Shown piece after piece: positions 53,581 to 64,000 of a stretch of 64,000 nt of DNA. Below the pieces are notes generated by a model, which made no database searches, was not told the origin of the DNA, and saw nothing but the letters and a program-made list of their open reading frames with translations. The DNA lies in contig NC_051439.1 in assembly GCF_001649575.2 (NCBI RefSeq), forward strand, positions 15,576,156-15,640,155, in the 5' to 3' direction. A program made the translations under genes and the position numbers. Positions within the stretch are counted from its first letter, which is position 1; each line of letters opens with the position of its first letter. The DNA is from Kryptolebias marmoratus (taxonomy: Eukaryota > Chordata > Actinopteri > Cyprinodontiformes > Rivulidae).

Positions 53581-55734
53581 CTTTGAGATGCCCCCCGCCC
53601 GACTCAAGATGCACACACACACAGTCACATTTACACACATAATGGGTCGACTACATATTTCACACAACATTGGAGAGGCAGTCGCTCGTGACCCTTCACC
53701 TCGCTGGTGTTGGCGCCAGCCTGCACCCTCGTTTAGTGCTCCTCTGTTTGTGTGTGTGTTACAGGAAAGAAGGCTGCTGGGCTGTCACAGCAAGACACGC
53801 ATGAGCACTGATGTGACTGAGGGGACAGATGAGGCTTTCTACACACACACACAGTCACCATTCTACTCCTCATTCATACTACTAACCCCACACACAAACA
53901 CACACACGCTGGCAGGATATAAGGCATCAGTGTTAAGCAGGGAGCTGTCACATCCAGCAGACTGTGGGCCTTCTCCCCTGACCACGGTACTGATGTTGTC
54001 TCCTCTCACTGCACTCTGGGAATTAATCAAAGTTGCTATGGTGGAAGGCATCAAGTGTGTGTGTGTGTGCAGAAGTGCTTCTCAGTCTAGACAGGGAGGA
54101 GCCAATAGCTGCAGCTTCCTATGAGGTCCAGGAAGAGGGACCAACTTCTCCCTTTTCTCTCATTCTTCATCTCACACACAAGTGTCTATTTTCTGTCTGT
54201 CTCAGTCAGAGGCAGAGTATGGCTGAGGGCTCGGCATCAGATGGTTAGCCAGCTAACTAGAGCCTGAAACACAAACACAAATACGTCAACCGAGCAGTCA
54301 GGGGCAGAACTCTAAAGCAGCCTCCCTTACAGCTCCTCACAAACAAAACACTGGCTTCTCTTTACATACTTGTAACACCAAAACTTGTGTAACACATTAT
54401 AAAATAATTAAGTCTAATAATTTGTCAAAAGATCTACAAAATGCATGGTTTTGCTGTCAAAAAAAAGCTCAGTTCACTCCTCTGCAAACAAGTACAATTG
54501 ATCTAATTTTTCAGATATCTGTAGCCATAAATATAGATAACTTTGACATGACTTAATGTTATGAGACACATTGTTCTCTTGCACAATGAAAGGGAACTGA
54601 ATTTTCTCTGGGCGGCTCAGTCTAAAAAAAAAAAAGACATTTAAAAAATTCTTCAACAGCGTTCCTGGTACTATAGATAATTGCAGATCAGCTGTCAGCT
54701 GTGTTAATGGGGATTCTTTTTGTTTCTGGAAATTATTGCTATGTTTGAATTCCACTTTTTAAGGCTGTAAGGGCACCATTTAGTTCCACTGTATTAGGGA
54801 GGGCTCCACAAAATATATGCAGATGGGGATTTTGCACCTTATTTCTTACAACTGGTATTTATCTAAAATCTGAAGTGTTATTTTGATTTTGCACTTTAAT
54901 TTGCTTGTCCAGCATCTTCCACCACAGATGCAGAAATATCTTAGCTATTACTTTATCTCAAAAGTAGATAAAAAAATACAGCAATTTATATTTGATGACT
55001 TTCCAAAAATGCTCATTAAGGTCCACAATTCTGCATCCTAGCGTCTTACTAAACATCTTATTTCTCTCATACCTCCCACTTTTTATGACACCATTCTGAA
55101 TTCTGAAATTTTAAGATTCAGTTCAGGATCCTCCTCACCTAGCAGTTGTTTTGTTTGGGTCTCATTTCATTTTGTTGCTCGTGTTTAAGGAGAAAAGTGA
55201 ATTGTGCATTTGTTGTTTTAGCCGTCAGTCAGGTCAACAAATCCTTTAAAGTGTTTAAACCTTTAAAGTGTTTTTATGTTGAACTTTACCCATCTATATT
55301 CTGCTTCATATTGGGTTTTTTTTTTTTTGCACGTAATACTCTCAATAAATGCTCAGCTCAACTGTTGTGTAAAGCACTTTTTAAAATCTATGTTGGAAAA
55401 ACAAACCTATAAGTTACTGAGAACTGTCTCCTCGCAGCTGTTGTGCACAAAAATACTTTTAAATGAAAACATAAGCAAGTGAGTATTATTTTAAGTTATA
55501 TTTTCCTTGTATGTCTTCACATGTTTCAAAAACCCCATTTCCATTTCAAATGGTAAAATTCATAATTTTTCACAAATCACAAACAGACTCAACTCCCCTT
55601 TGCTGTGATGCAGTATACACAAGAAAAAAACACCTCAATGAGCTCAATAAGGGCAGTTTTATTCTCAGTTTCTCTTCTCTAGGTAAATATAATGATGCAA
55701 ACTGTAATTAACTCCAATAGCTATCGTTTGTAGG

Positions 55735-56060
55735 CCTGAGGGACAGATCTTCTTGTGGCAGCGCTGCACTCATTTATTGGCTCTGGCCGTTGTACTTTCT
55801 GTTTTTATGATGCACTGGAGACGACGAGAAAATGCTATTACAAAGATGTTTTCCTTTAAATTCCCTCCGCCCCCCTCCGAACCGTCGATTGAGGCAAAAG
55901 AACCAAATGAAATGCCATGCAAATGAATCCAAATGGACTGCTGAATGTCTCCGAGTGTGTGTATGTTTTAAAGAGGGTTTAATGCAATGCCCCATGCAGA
56001 GCACCAACTGTAATACCCTTCAAAAAGTGCTATTAAGCACTGAAAAAAAGAGAAGAAATG
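55735..56060. promoter_or_regulatory. Candidate conserved non-coding block C with octamer
   Basis: Includes a perfect POU octamer ATGCAAAT (55917-55924), ATTTATTGGCTC and AAATGCCATGCAAATG. Mostly repeat-free. Conservation was not tested. Confidence 0.3.
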
Positions 56061-58179
56061 AAAACCAGTGAGAGACTTTGTGGAGGAGGATTTCACAAGA
56101 CGCCCTCATAATAGTTTCTTTCTTTTAATGTCAATCAGCTGGAATGTTTACCAAGGCAGGAGCGATAATGATAATTAGTGTTCATGATGATGAGAATTGA
56201 TAGAAATTATGGTTATTTAAACTATAACACTCATCAGAATGTGCCTGATAACAGACAGCAAAGCACATCTCACAAACGCTTCAGTATTTGTTTTTTGTTG
56301 TTGCTTAGAGTAAGTAGAACTGTGCAAACATGCTTCGATGCCGTATGCATTTGCTATAAAGAGTGTCAGTGCATCTACAAAAGGGAAATGTGAAGATAAG
56401 ATTTTCTGGCACCTTTAGAGAACCTCTGAAATGTTTTTTTTTGAGGTGAGGAGGCACAAGAGAGACTCCAAACACAGGCAGGGGGAATTTCAGCAAACCA
56501 AGATGAGACACTCAGCGTGCTTGCCAAGAACCCGAGCATCCAGCAAGCGATCAAGCATGTTAACATGCCAACCCGCGGACCTTTATATTGTCCACTGAGC
56601 TTCAAAAGAAAAAAAAGTCTGTCTATCTCAAGGGTCTCAAGTTTTTAAACTCCATTTAAGTCTAAAGGCATGAGTGGCCCACTGAGAAACAGAACAGGAG
56701 AGGTTAAATTTTATATTGTGTTAAATCTGGTAAATGACCACAGTCATGCTGCTATTCTAAGTGCTCCACATTGCAGACACTAAAAGCACTGTAGGAGTTC
56801 AGTATGACTGAAAGAGACTGGGTTTCACTGTTTGGCATGGTTTAAACATGTGTAAAAGCAAAGAATTTGCAGAATTTATTTTTATATGCAGCCTATTTTT
56901 TAAAGCCTAAATAGGAAAAAAGATAATAGTTAATACCATATGTACAGTGTCCAAAGGAAACAACACCACATTATGGGATGCTGTTTTGAACACAAGAATT
57001 TGTTATTACATTTAGTCTCTTTGAAAGATTAGAAGAAAATCTTTGATTTTGTTCAGAGAAGGAGATCCACAGCAGCAATAAAAAGCAAATGTGCTTTTCT
57101 TTTCAAATCTGCTTCTGTGCACTACAGAAAGGCCAATCTTTGGATAATACTTTTTGATCCAACAAGTAGAAAAGAAAGCACACCGTGGTTTTTTTCTACC
57201 ATCAATGCTAAGATAAAAAAACCTCAGAGCGATCCCGGAGTCAAGCGGTGGGTCAAACAGCTGCGTGGACACCTGACTCATGGTTCTAAAAGATTCACTA
57301 CATCAGTTGATAATGCTAACAGCAACTCTGCAGAACTGGTAATTATTGCTTGTTCTTGAACAAGGGGGCTCCTTGAGCGATAACTGCCCTGGCTTTTAAG
57401 CCTTTTGTAGCGAGGAGATATGAGTACGTTGAAGGAGTACGTTTGAGGAATTATTACCCCTAAGCTGTTGGAGACGACGATCCAAATCTGGAACTGCTCG
57501 TCTCCAAACCAGAGGAATTAGTGCAGCAGAGTTTTGCTCTTTCATAACGCTTCTTCATTGTTACCTGCACCCAAAATAATGACACCTAAATGACCAGAAC
57601 AAAGTTTAGGTTCCGAAATAAACATGGAGATTGGCCCTTATTTGAACTTTCAGTTGTTAAAAACCTCGAACTTCATCCCAGCTTGCCCACAAGATCCAAC
57701 CTTTCACTTGCTAAGTTGGATCACTGCTATTCTAGTTTGAAGAATGTGTTTCCTTTCATTTAAGACGCCACATTTATCCAGGCAAAGCAGAAGGGCCGAG
57801 CCTGCTTATTTTCTTAGCTGTTGAAACTTTTCAGCATTCATTAGTCCGCAAAGGGTCTTCGCACTTTAGCTTTTAATGCACAAGCCGACCACTCACCGCC
57901 TTCCCCTACACCAACACACACTCAGTCTATTTGTTCTGCTCGTATTGGTTCCGCTAATGTTTTTATTTATGGCATTCCAGCATGACATCCCGCCATCCGC
58001 CCACCCCCTCCTCACCTCTCCACTCACCCAAGAGAGAGCTGAAAAACAACACGTGACATAGAAAGTGCGAGAGGGTGTGTGTGTGAGTGTGTGTGAGATG
58101 GAAGGAGAGGAGCAAAATAAAATAAATAAAGGGCCCAAATTCCTCATTTCTAATTCAACTGCTCGTTCAGCTTAACCTC

Positions 58180-58365
58180 TCTCTCCTCAGCAATTAAAGC
58201 GCACGCCACATCCTTCACGCTGCGTACAGCCGAGGCTAAATAATGCAGGGGGCATCCAGCACCCGCATCCTTTATCATCCCAAATGACAGCCATTTGCAT
58301 ATCTCCCCAGTCAATTAGAGCGCGGCGGAATAATCAGCCCATAATTGGGGGAGAGCGTTGGTAAT
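58180..58365. promoter_or_regulatory. Candidate conserved non-coding block D, strongest of the set
   Basis: Packed motifs in about 150 nt: octamer ATTTGCAT (58293-58300), TCAATTAG (58311-58318), an OTX-type TAATC (58331-58335), ATAATTGG (58341-58348) and CTAAATAATGCAGG. There are no simple repeats. This density is typical of developmental enhancers. Conservation was not tested. Confidence 0.4.
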
Positions 58366-60084
58366 CACCCGCCCTGGCACACCGACAGGGCCATTGGAGG
58401 AGTGAAAGGAGGGGGGAAAAGGTTTTGTGTAGGGGCTAAATGCGTGTGTGTGTGTGTGTGGGTGTGTGTGTCACAGGAAGACAGTCCACCTGAGTGCAGA
58501 CTTCACTTCAAACTAACACGTCTAAACAACCACTCTAACTTTCCCTGGTTCCCTCTTACGCTCGCTCTTCCTCCCCATCTTTACTAATTTGCAAGTACAG
58601 GCTTCCTCAGCCCATTTGACTCCAGAACATCATTTCTATGCAACATATTTTTATTAGAATGGGTCAGCAAGGAACCTTTATGGCATGAAACAGGGATACA
58701 TAAGTGACAGGTTTCATTACCGAGGCCATTCAGTCTCAAACATGATCTGATATTACTTTATCCCCATTCACAAATACCATCTTCTGCTTCGCTCTGTTAT
58801 TAACAGGGATGACAAACTTTTCTATAAGCAATTGTTTTGGACAAACATAACAAATTAGCTCCTTAGAAATAATATAAAGCCTGAAATTTCTTGACTCGGG
58901 GAAACAAAGAAGAGCTACATGCTTTTTCTGTTTGTAAGTCTCATGTGAGACCTAATAAATTCATAGTCTGTTCCTTTCAAACAACAACAAAGTGAAACAT
59001 TAAGAACAGACAAGAACAATAAGAAAAAGAGCGTGCTCAGACACCGGGGTGGGGTGGGGGGGGAAATCCCCACTTGTCCTCTTTAGATGCGGACAATCAG
59101 AGCCGCTTCATGGGAAGTTTTCAGGGCATCTTTGAAGTGCAGTATCTGCGCAGCCTCTGTGCTTCCTGCCGAAAAGCGAATGACCATTTTTTGTCAAACA
59201 ATGTTTCCTTTAATACACTGTAACCTCCATTCCTCAAATGCTTTTGGTGCCGTCCTCTGAACATGACAAATAAAAGGACGACTTGAGAGAGGAAGAAAGA
59301 GTGAGGAAGGGGGGGTTGAGAGTAATGGGTGCGGTGGAGGTGAGTGTGTGTGTGCGTGTGTGAAGGAACATCAGAGAAACACCGGCAAGGTTAGTTCCCA
59401 TCTGCAGCTCCATCCTTTTGTGTCTCTCCAGCTGCTTTCTTTTCCCTCATGCTTTTGTATTCACTTTACCCAATCCGGTTCAATGTTAGCCAGCGCTGCC
59501 TCTGTGGGGTTTTAGCCTCACTGTTGCTTTGGAGAGATGAAACGCACGCCACTCACTTCTGCTTGACAGAAGTGGCGAGAAATAAAAAAAAGAAGGAAGT
59601 AAGAGACTGGAAGGACAGCATGGGGAATGATAGTGATGATCTGCCTTGATTTAACCGGTAAACAGAGCTTCAGTCTGTTAAAGACAAGAGGCGAACCAGA
59701 GCGACACTGAGGTGAAATAGCTGAAACACAAACAACAAGGAAAAAAAAAGCTGCTTTTGAAGAGTAAAGTCAACAGAAAGGCAAAGAGTGGCACGATTCT
59801 TTAAGCAACTGTCCACAGAGGGAGGAAACATTGATTTCCTTTTTACTCTTTTTCTCTCTCCCCCTTTTAAATAAAAGGGGGTGTCTTTCTCTGTTAAAGC
59901 CTCCCATTCCACTGTTCTCGGGGGATCTGTGGCATTTCCTGCCAGCCTGTCTGCCCTGTTCTGTTCTGCAGAGACTTATGCATCACTGTCAAGACGACTC
60001 AGATCAAAAGAGGAGGAGTGGGGAGAACGCAAAGAGAGAGAAGAGGGGGGGTTTGATTAGTGCACTGCAAAAAGCTTCCCCATT

Positions 60085-60200
60085 GGAAGATCCGCCTGTC
60101 TGAGTGTCCGCCTCGGTAATCCATCAGCATGAGCTGCTGATCGATAATGGGAGTGGTGAATTTTGAGATGTATCTTATCGTTATCTGTCTGCATTAAGGG
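60085..60200. promoter_or_regulatory. Candidate conserved non-coding block E
   Basis: GGTAATCCATCAG (OTX-type TAATCC), AGCATGAGCTGCTGATCGAT and CTTATCGTTATCT (two GATA-type sites) lie within about 80 nt. Conservation was not tested. Confidence 0.3.
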
Positions 60201-61472
60201 TACAGTTCTGAAAAATTTGAATTTAAATTTGCATTTACCCTTACCCTTTTTGGGGGGATGAGGGGTGCTTAAAATAAGAAAAATGTAAGCCCTCCCCAAC
60301 AACATTTTACTCTAGTATTGCCTGATCGCCCTAATAAAGTATTTGACTTTCATTTACTGTTAAACAAATGAGAAAAACACAAACACGCTCGCTCTCGTAC
60401 AAAGAATGCCTCCCTGGTAGCGCTCCGAGGACACACCTCGCCATCAACGTCAGCCCACATTTCAGAACGCTCAAACAAACTTTTTAGCAGCGCAAAACAA
60501 ATTGGGCTCACCATCAAAGAGACTTTTCAAAAAGCCATTTCTCTATGCCAGTTCAAAAGAACCCCTGGTTGGTAAACAAGCACGGAGAATTCACAGCGCA
60601 AGATATTGTAGGAGGTACAAACGGCTGGAGCTTCACCACAACAAAGGCAACAGAGCAGGAATGGAGGGGTGTAATTCATCACACACTCAACAAAAGCAAG
60701 TGTGACTGACTGTCCGTGACCAAAGAAAACTTTTTCTTAATTAGAGAATCCTTTTTTCTTAAAATCCACTTTATTCGTTGTTTTTCCCTTCAATTTCTTG
60801 CTACTTAGTTTACTCTTGTCCTCTTCACCTCCTCTATAATATCCGTCTTTTCTCTTTTTTCCTCCCCTCTTTCTACTCCTGCAATCATTTGTTCATTTAA
60901 AACACTAAAGTATTTCAACCTCTGACTTAAATTAAAAGCAATCTGGAGCTGCAGGCGAAGAGAGAGTGAAGGGGAAGAAAAGACTAAAGAAATGGAGCTA
61001 AAAGGGAAGAATCGGGAGGTTAGGAGGAGGGGGAAAAAAAAACCTCGGGGTCCTTTATGGCTTGAGAGATTTCTTAACAAACAGAAAATAGACGGACAGA
61101 GGCCTTGCTCCGCATACCATTTTTCCATCTACCTCGGGCAAAATCTCATTTGTCAGGGATTCAGCTGAAGACCAGAGGATAGAGAAAAAGAGATCGAAGG
61201 AGCGCAGCAGATTCGAGCCCGCCCCTCCATCGAGCCGTCATTAGCTATGCACAAGACAAACTGCTGACACGAAGTCACACAGCGTGCTGAGCAGGGGCTT
61301 GTGGGTAGGCAGGAGGAATCTATCCCTCCATCCCTCCACCTGTCTATCGACTTCCCTGGCTCTCCCTAGTCTGCCTCCGGTTTTTGCAATTACAATCAAA
61401 CGGCAGCATCCAGGCCCCGGAGCTCTGACTGACGGCTTGGATTAACCGAGATGTGGAGAGGCCTTGGGATGA

Positions 61473-61497
61473 TGTGTGTGTGTGTGTGTGTGTGTGT
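61473..61497. repeat. (TG)n microsatellite
   Basis: About 12 TG units. Similar runs of 20-30 nt occur at 58442-58471 and 63839-63860. Confidence 0.9.
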
Positions 61498-63109
61498 TTC
61501 TCGGCCTGTCAGCAGCTCTGCTCATGTGTGTGTCTGTAGCATCGTTTTGTATGTGCAGCATGTTTCACCATCAGCATTGATGTGTGCGTTTTCCGCATCT
61601 CTTCTCGTGTATCACTTGATTCCGTCTGCATATTTGTATGTACAGTGTGGGTTTATGGAAATGACAGGGAAGGTGTTATGTATGGATAAAAATGACAGTG
61701 AATCACAATGCAGTCATGCATTTTAATTAAATCCCACAGTGTGGAGCATTTGATATTCTTGGCCAGATTTTAAAATTTCCCCTTAATTTTTTTCTTTTTT
61801 CCAGGAGCATCTTAACAATTTTAGACAATTGAAAAGTACGCTCAGATATAATTTGCAGAATAATACATTTCCAAAAATGCCTTTCACTGACATTTTGTAG
61901 TAAGCCCTGAGCAGTAATTTGCAGAGCAATCTGGTTTCTGCTTTTGAAGATATAACAAACTGAGACAGGGGGAGAAATGTCATGAAAAGTGACAACACAA
62001 CCAAATCTAAAATTTGACAATAAGGAAAGAAATCACAAAGCTGTCAGACATAAAAGAACAAGCACACACGCGTATACACCCTCTGAATTAGCTTCGCTGT
62101 TGCACTGCCACAGTCGAGCAGGCAAACATGCAGGCGTACAGAAAACTGCTCCTCAGAAGGCAGCAAATAAAGTGCGAGGAACAAAAACACGTCAATCTGC
62201 TTCGTCCAAAAAGAATCTGAGCTGCTCTGCTGTGTCCTCTGAGGGATTGTTTCTTTAACTCTTCCCTGCTCGACATCGACGTCATCCATCAAAGATGACA
62301 AATGTGACATGACAGGTCTGCTTGGGAAGCTGCAGTTGCTACAGAAAGAAAACTACAGCCTGCACAGTCTGCAAAATGGGGAAGTTTCTTAAAAACGACA
62401 CAATTTAGATACTCTAAATAAAAGGGAAAACAATTTAGAAGAGGTCTAATTCACACACAAGACCTTTATAACATCTGAAGCAGTACAACTCTTGGAATAA
62501 AATAAAATAAAATCACTGTGCATTTGCTGCTTAGTTGCACCAAGTCTGGAAAGTTTTGTCCAAATATGACATCAAGTCTCTGAATTACTTTTAGGTACTT
62601 GAGTGAAACAGTTCCAGGGACAAGGACACAAAACACAATTTGTGACATCTGCAACAAAATTCCCAGAAAATGTTGGGGGAAAAAAAACGCCCCAGCATCT
62701 GAACACAGTTTATAAATATGCAATCTACACTTTGAGTCAAAACTCATATCAACCATCTATTGTGCATATTCACACCCTGATTTGAGATTGAAAGTCATTC
62801 TGTGTGCCCTTTCCCTCTCCGGAACGGAGACCAGCTAACCAACCAGAACGTCTTTCTGGAGCTTGAGAGCCAATGGTCGTTGGGCTGTGTGTGTGTGCAT
62901 GGGTGTGTGTGTGATGTAAGCCCAGAGAAAGGAGAGGTGACAGCAGCGCGAGGCTGATCTAATAAAAGCGGAAGATGAAACGCTGTCAGATGCTGCGGCG
63001 AGCAGCTCACACGCCAGCAACGTTTGGTAAAACACACACGCGTCTCCTCCCAGAATGTCTCCTTTTGTTCACGCACACACACACATACAGAGATTCTGAC
63101 ACACATTTC

Positions 63110-63420
63110 TGCGTGATCGACAGTTTCATAGTGTCGTAGCCGAGGTGTTGGCCTATAAAAAGCAGTGCTGATATGATTTAATGGGCAAGTCTTATTATAA
63201 GACTGTCGCTGGGCCGGCGTAATCTGGCTAGCGCTCCAGGGCACAGCGCTGAGACACATGCACTACAATACTCCACAGCAGATAATATTGCTATGTGCTA
63301 CGTTGCTATTATAAGACAGAGCCATTTGCCACCCTGATACAGTACGCTGCGTATGAGGCTGTCATTTGGGAAGGAGTGATTTATGACTGTGAGGCGGGAG
63401 AATAAAGACAGATTATTTTT
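63110..63420. promoter_or_regulatory. Candidate conserved non-coding block F with repeated ATTATAAGAC
   Basis: Repeat-free and about 300 nt long. It holds a perfect 7-nt-arm inverted repeat, AGTCTTA-TTA-TAAGACT (63188-63204). Its ATTATAAGAC core recurs at 63309-63318. GGCCGGCGTAATCTGGCTAG lies between them. Conservation was not tested. Confidence 0.35.
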
Positions 63421-64000
63421 ATTCATGTATCTTTAGAGGCCAACTTCATTTCTCTTTTGTTTGCGCTGCACTTATTTTTACACTGAATCAAAGAGAAATC
63501 CTTGCAGACAGAACACTCACAGAACCATACGTGCCTTTGTGGCAGTCATATATATTAAATCTTTGTTGAATCTGACCCAGCCACTCCAAAACTGCACAAT
63601 GTCACTCTGACATTGATTTGGAATCTGCACTTAATAGAACAAGATTTCTCTGCTAGTCGTCTTCCAGTTTTTTGCAGAGACTAAATTGCTATTAATTATA
63701 AATAGCGGAGCAGCTGTCTTAAAATATATGACATATCTGCTGGAGTATTAGAAACTGTGGTGATATTGCCTCTCCTGCCACTTTTAATATCAGCACCCTG
63801 GCTCCAATCACGGCCTAATAATGGATTCTCATTATGAGGTGTGTGTGTGTGTATGTGTGCGTGGGAGGGGGGTGGTGGGGGTGCTTCAATTTCACTACTT
63901 AAAAGCCACAGATGACACCTTGTAAAAAAGTTAATTTCATTTCAGACATTTGCGGAATGGGGCTGTAAATTTAAGCTCTTGAGGTGCACCATAGGGTTAT

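Larger units (their letters stand above)
50389..64000 (-). other. 3' part of the intron upstream of E1 (at least 13.6 kb)
   Basis: No exon is recognised. A short exon below about 60 codons could have been missed, since the preceding exon must end in phase 0 and its protein is low-complexity. The stretch holds a retroposon tail (51705-51795), several GT/CA microsatellites, a purine tract (60955-61045) and six non-repetitive regulatory-looking blocks listed separately. Confidence 0.6.

Noticed and set aside
53564..54124. 186-codon plus-strand frame
   Set aside because: Composed largely of CA-repeat translation (HTHT runs) with no recognisable domain, inside the intron.
10620..61045. A consistent purine bias on the plus strand of the introns
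   Set aside because: Purine tracts (10620, 20280, 42590, 45855, 60955) looked one-sided, but pyrimidine tracts occur on the same strand (18855, 21630, 39695, 43445, 60825), so there is no consistent asymmetry.
62795..63259. 154-codon minus-strand frame near the right end
   Set aside because: No resemblance to the arid1b N-terminus (expected Ala/Gln/Gly/Pro-rich), it contains microsatellite translation, and it overlaps a candidate non-coding block.
1..64000. CRISPR, operon, phage or other prokaryotic systems
   Set aside because: Spliced vertebrate gene structure throughout, no regularly spaced repeats with unique spacers, and no compact gene series.

Overview
The window is animal nuclear DNA, almost certainly from a teleost fish. 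Coding sequence is split into short exons with consensus GT-AG introns. Introns reach about 14 kb and are full of CA/GT and GA microsatellites. The recognisable repeats are fish-type: a DIRS-like tyrosine-recombinase retrotransposon remnant, an R2-like LINE remnant, and SINE/LINE tails.

One gene accounts for all convincing coding sequence. It is arid1b (BAF250b), the large ARID subunit of the canonical BAF (SWI/SNF) chromatin remodeller, on the minus strand. Seventeen coding exons, labelled E1 (5'-most, ends at 50388) to E17 (3'-most, stop at 2587), join without a phase error into 5,004 nt: 1,667 codons plus a stop. Recalled human ARID1B sequence aligns across every junction. The paralogue call rests on ARID1B-specific stretches, including [11 protein letters not shown], the region before the ARID, and the MDGMYGPP block; ARID1A fits clearly worse. 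About 600 N-terminal residues (the low-complexity first exons) are not visible and probably lie beyond base 64000.

Layout, left to right. Bases 1-1341 are 3' flank with one exon-like segment (234-383) of unknown identity. Bases 1342-2586 are the likely 3' UTR. Bases 2587-9340 hold E17-E10, a compact cluster with introns of 95-929 bp. Bases 12725-18522 hold E9-E5, with the ARID DNA-binding domain split between E8 and E9. E4, E3, E2 and E1 (25578-50388) are separated by introns of 7.1, 7.4, 2.6 and 13.9 kb. Bases 50389-64000 are the 3' part of a further long intron.

The introns hold several mobile-element remnants: a DIRS-like recombinase fragment next to a SINE-like copy (24128-24957), a REL-endonuclease-type LINE (37925-39110) carrying a nested retroposon tail and a foreign segment, and a four-copy dispersed repeat that I cannot classify. 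There are also two assembly gaps and many microsatellites. Several non-repetitive blocks resemble conserved non-coding elements, with homeodomain, octamer or RFX X-box motifs. I could not test conservation. I found no RNA gene, CRISPR array, operon or prokaryotic system, and no clearly new multi-gene system. The items most worth a second look are the four-copy repeat, the nested LINE, the clustered X-boxes, the regulatory-looking blocks in the 5' introns, and the rewritten charged segment in E17.
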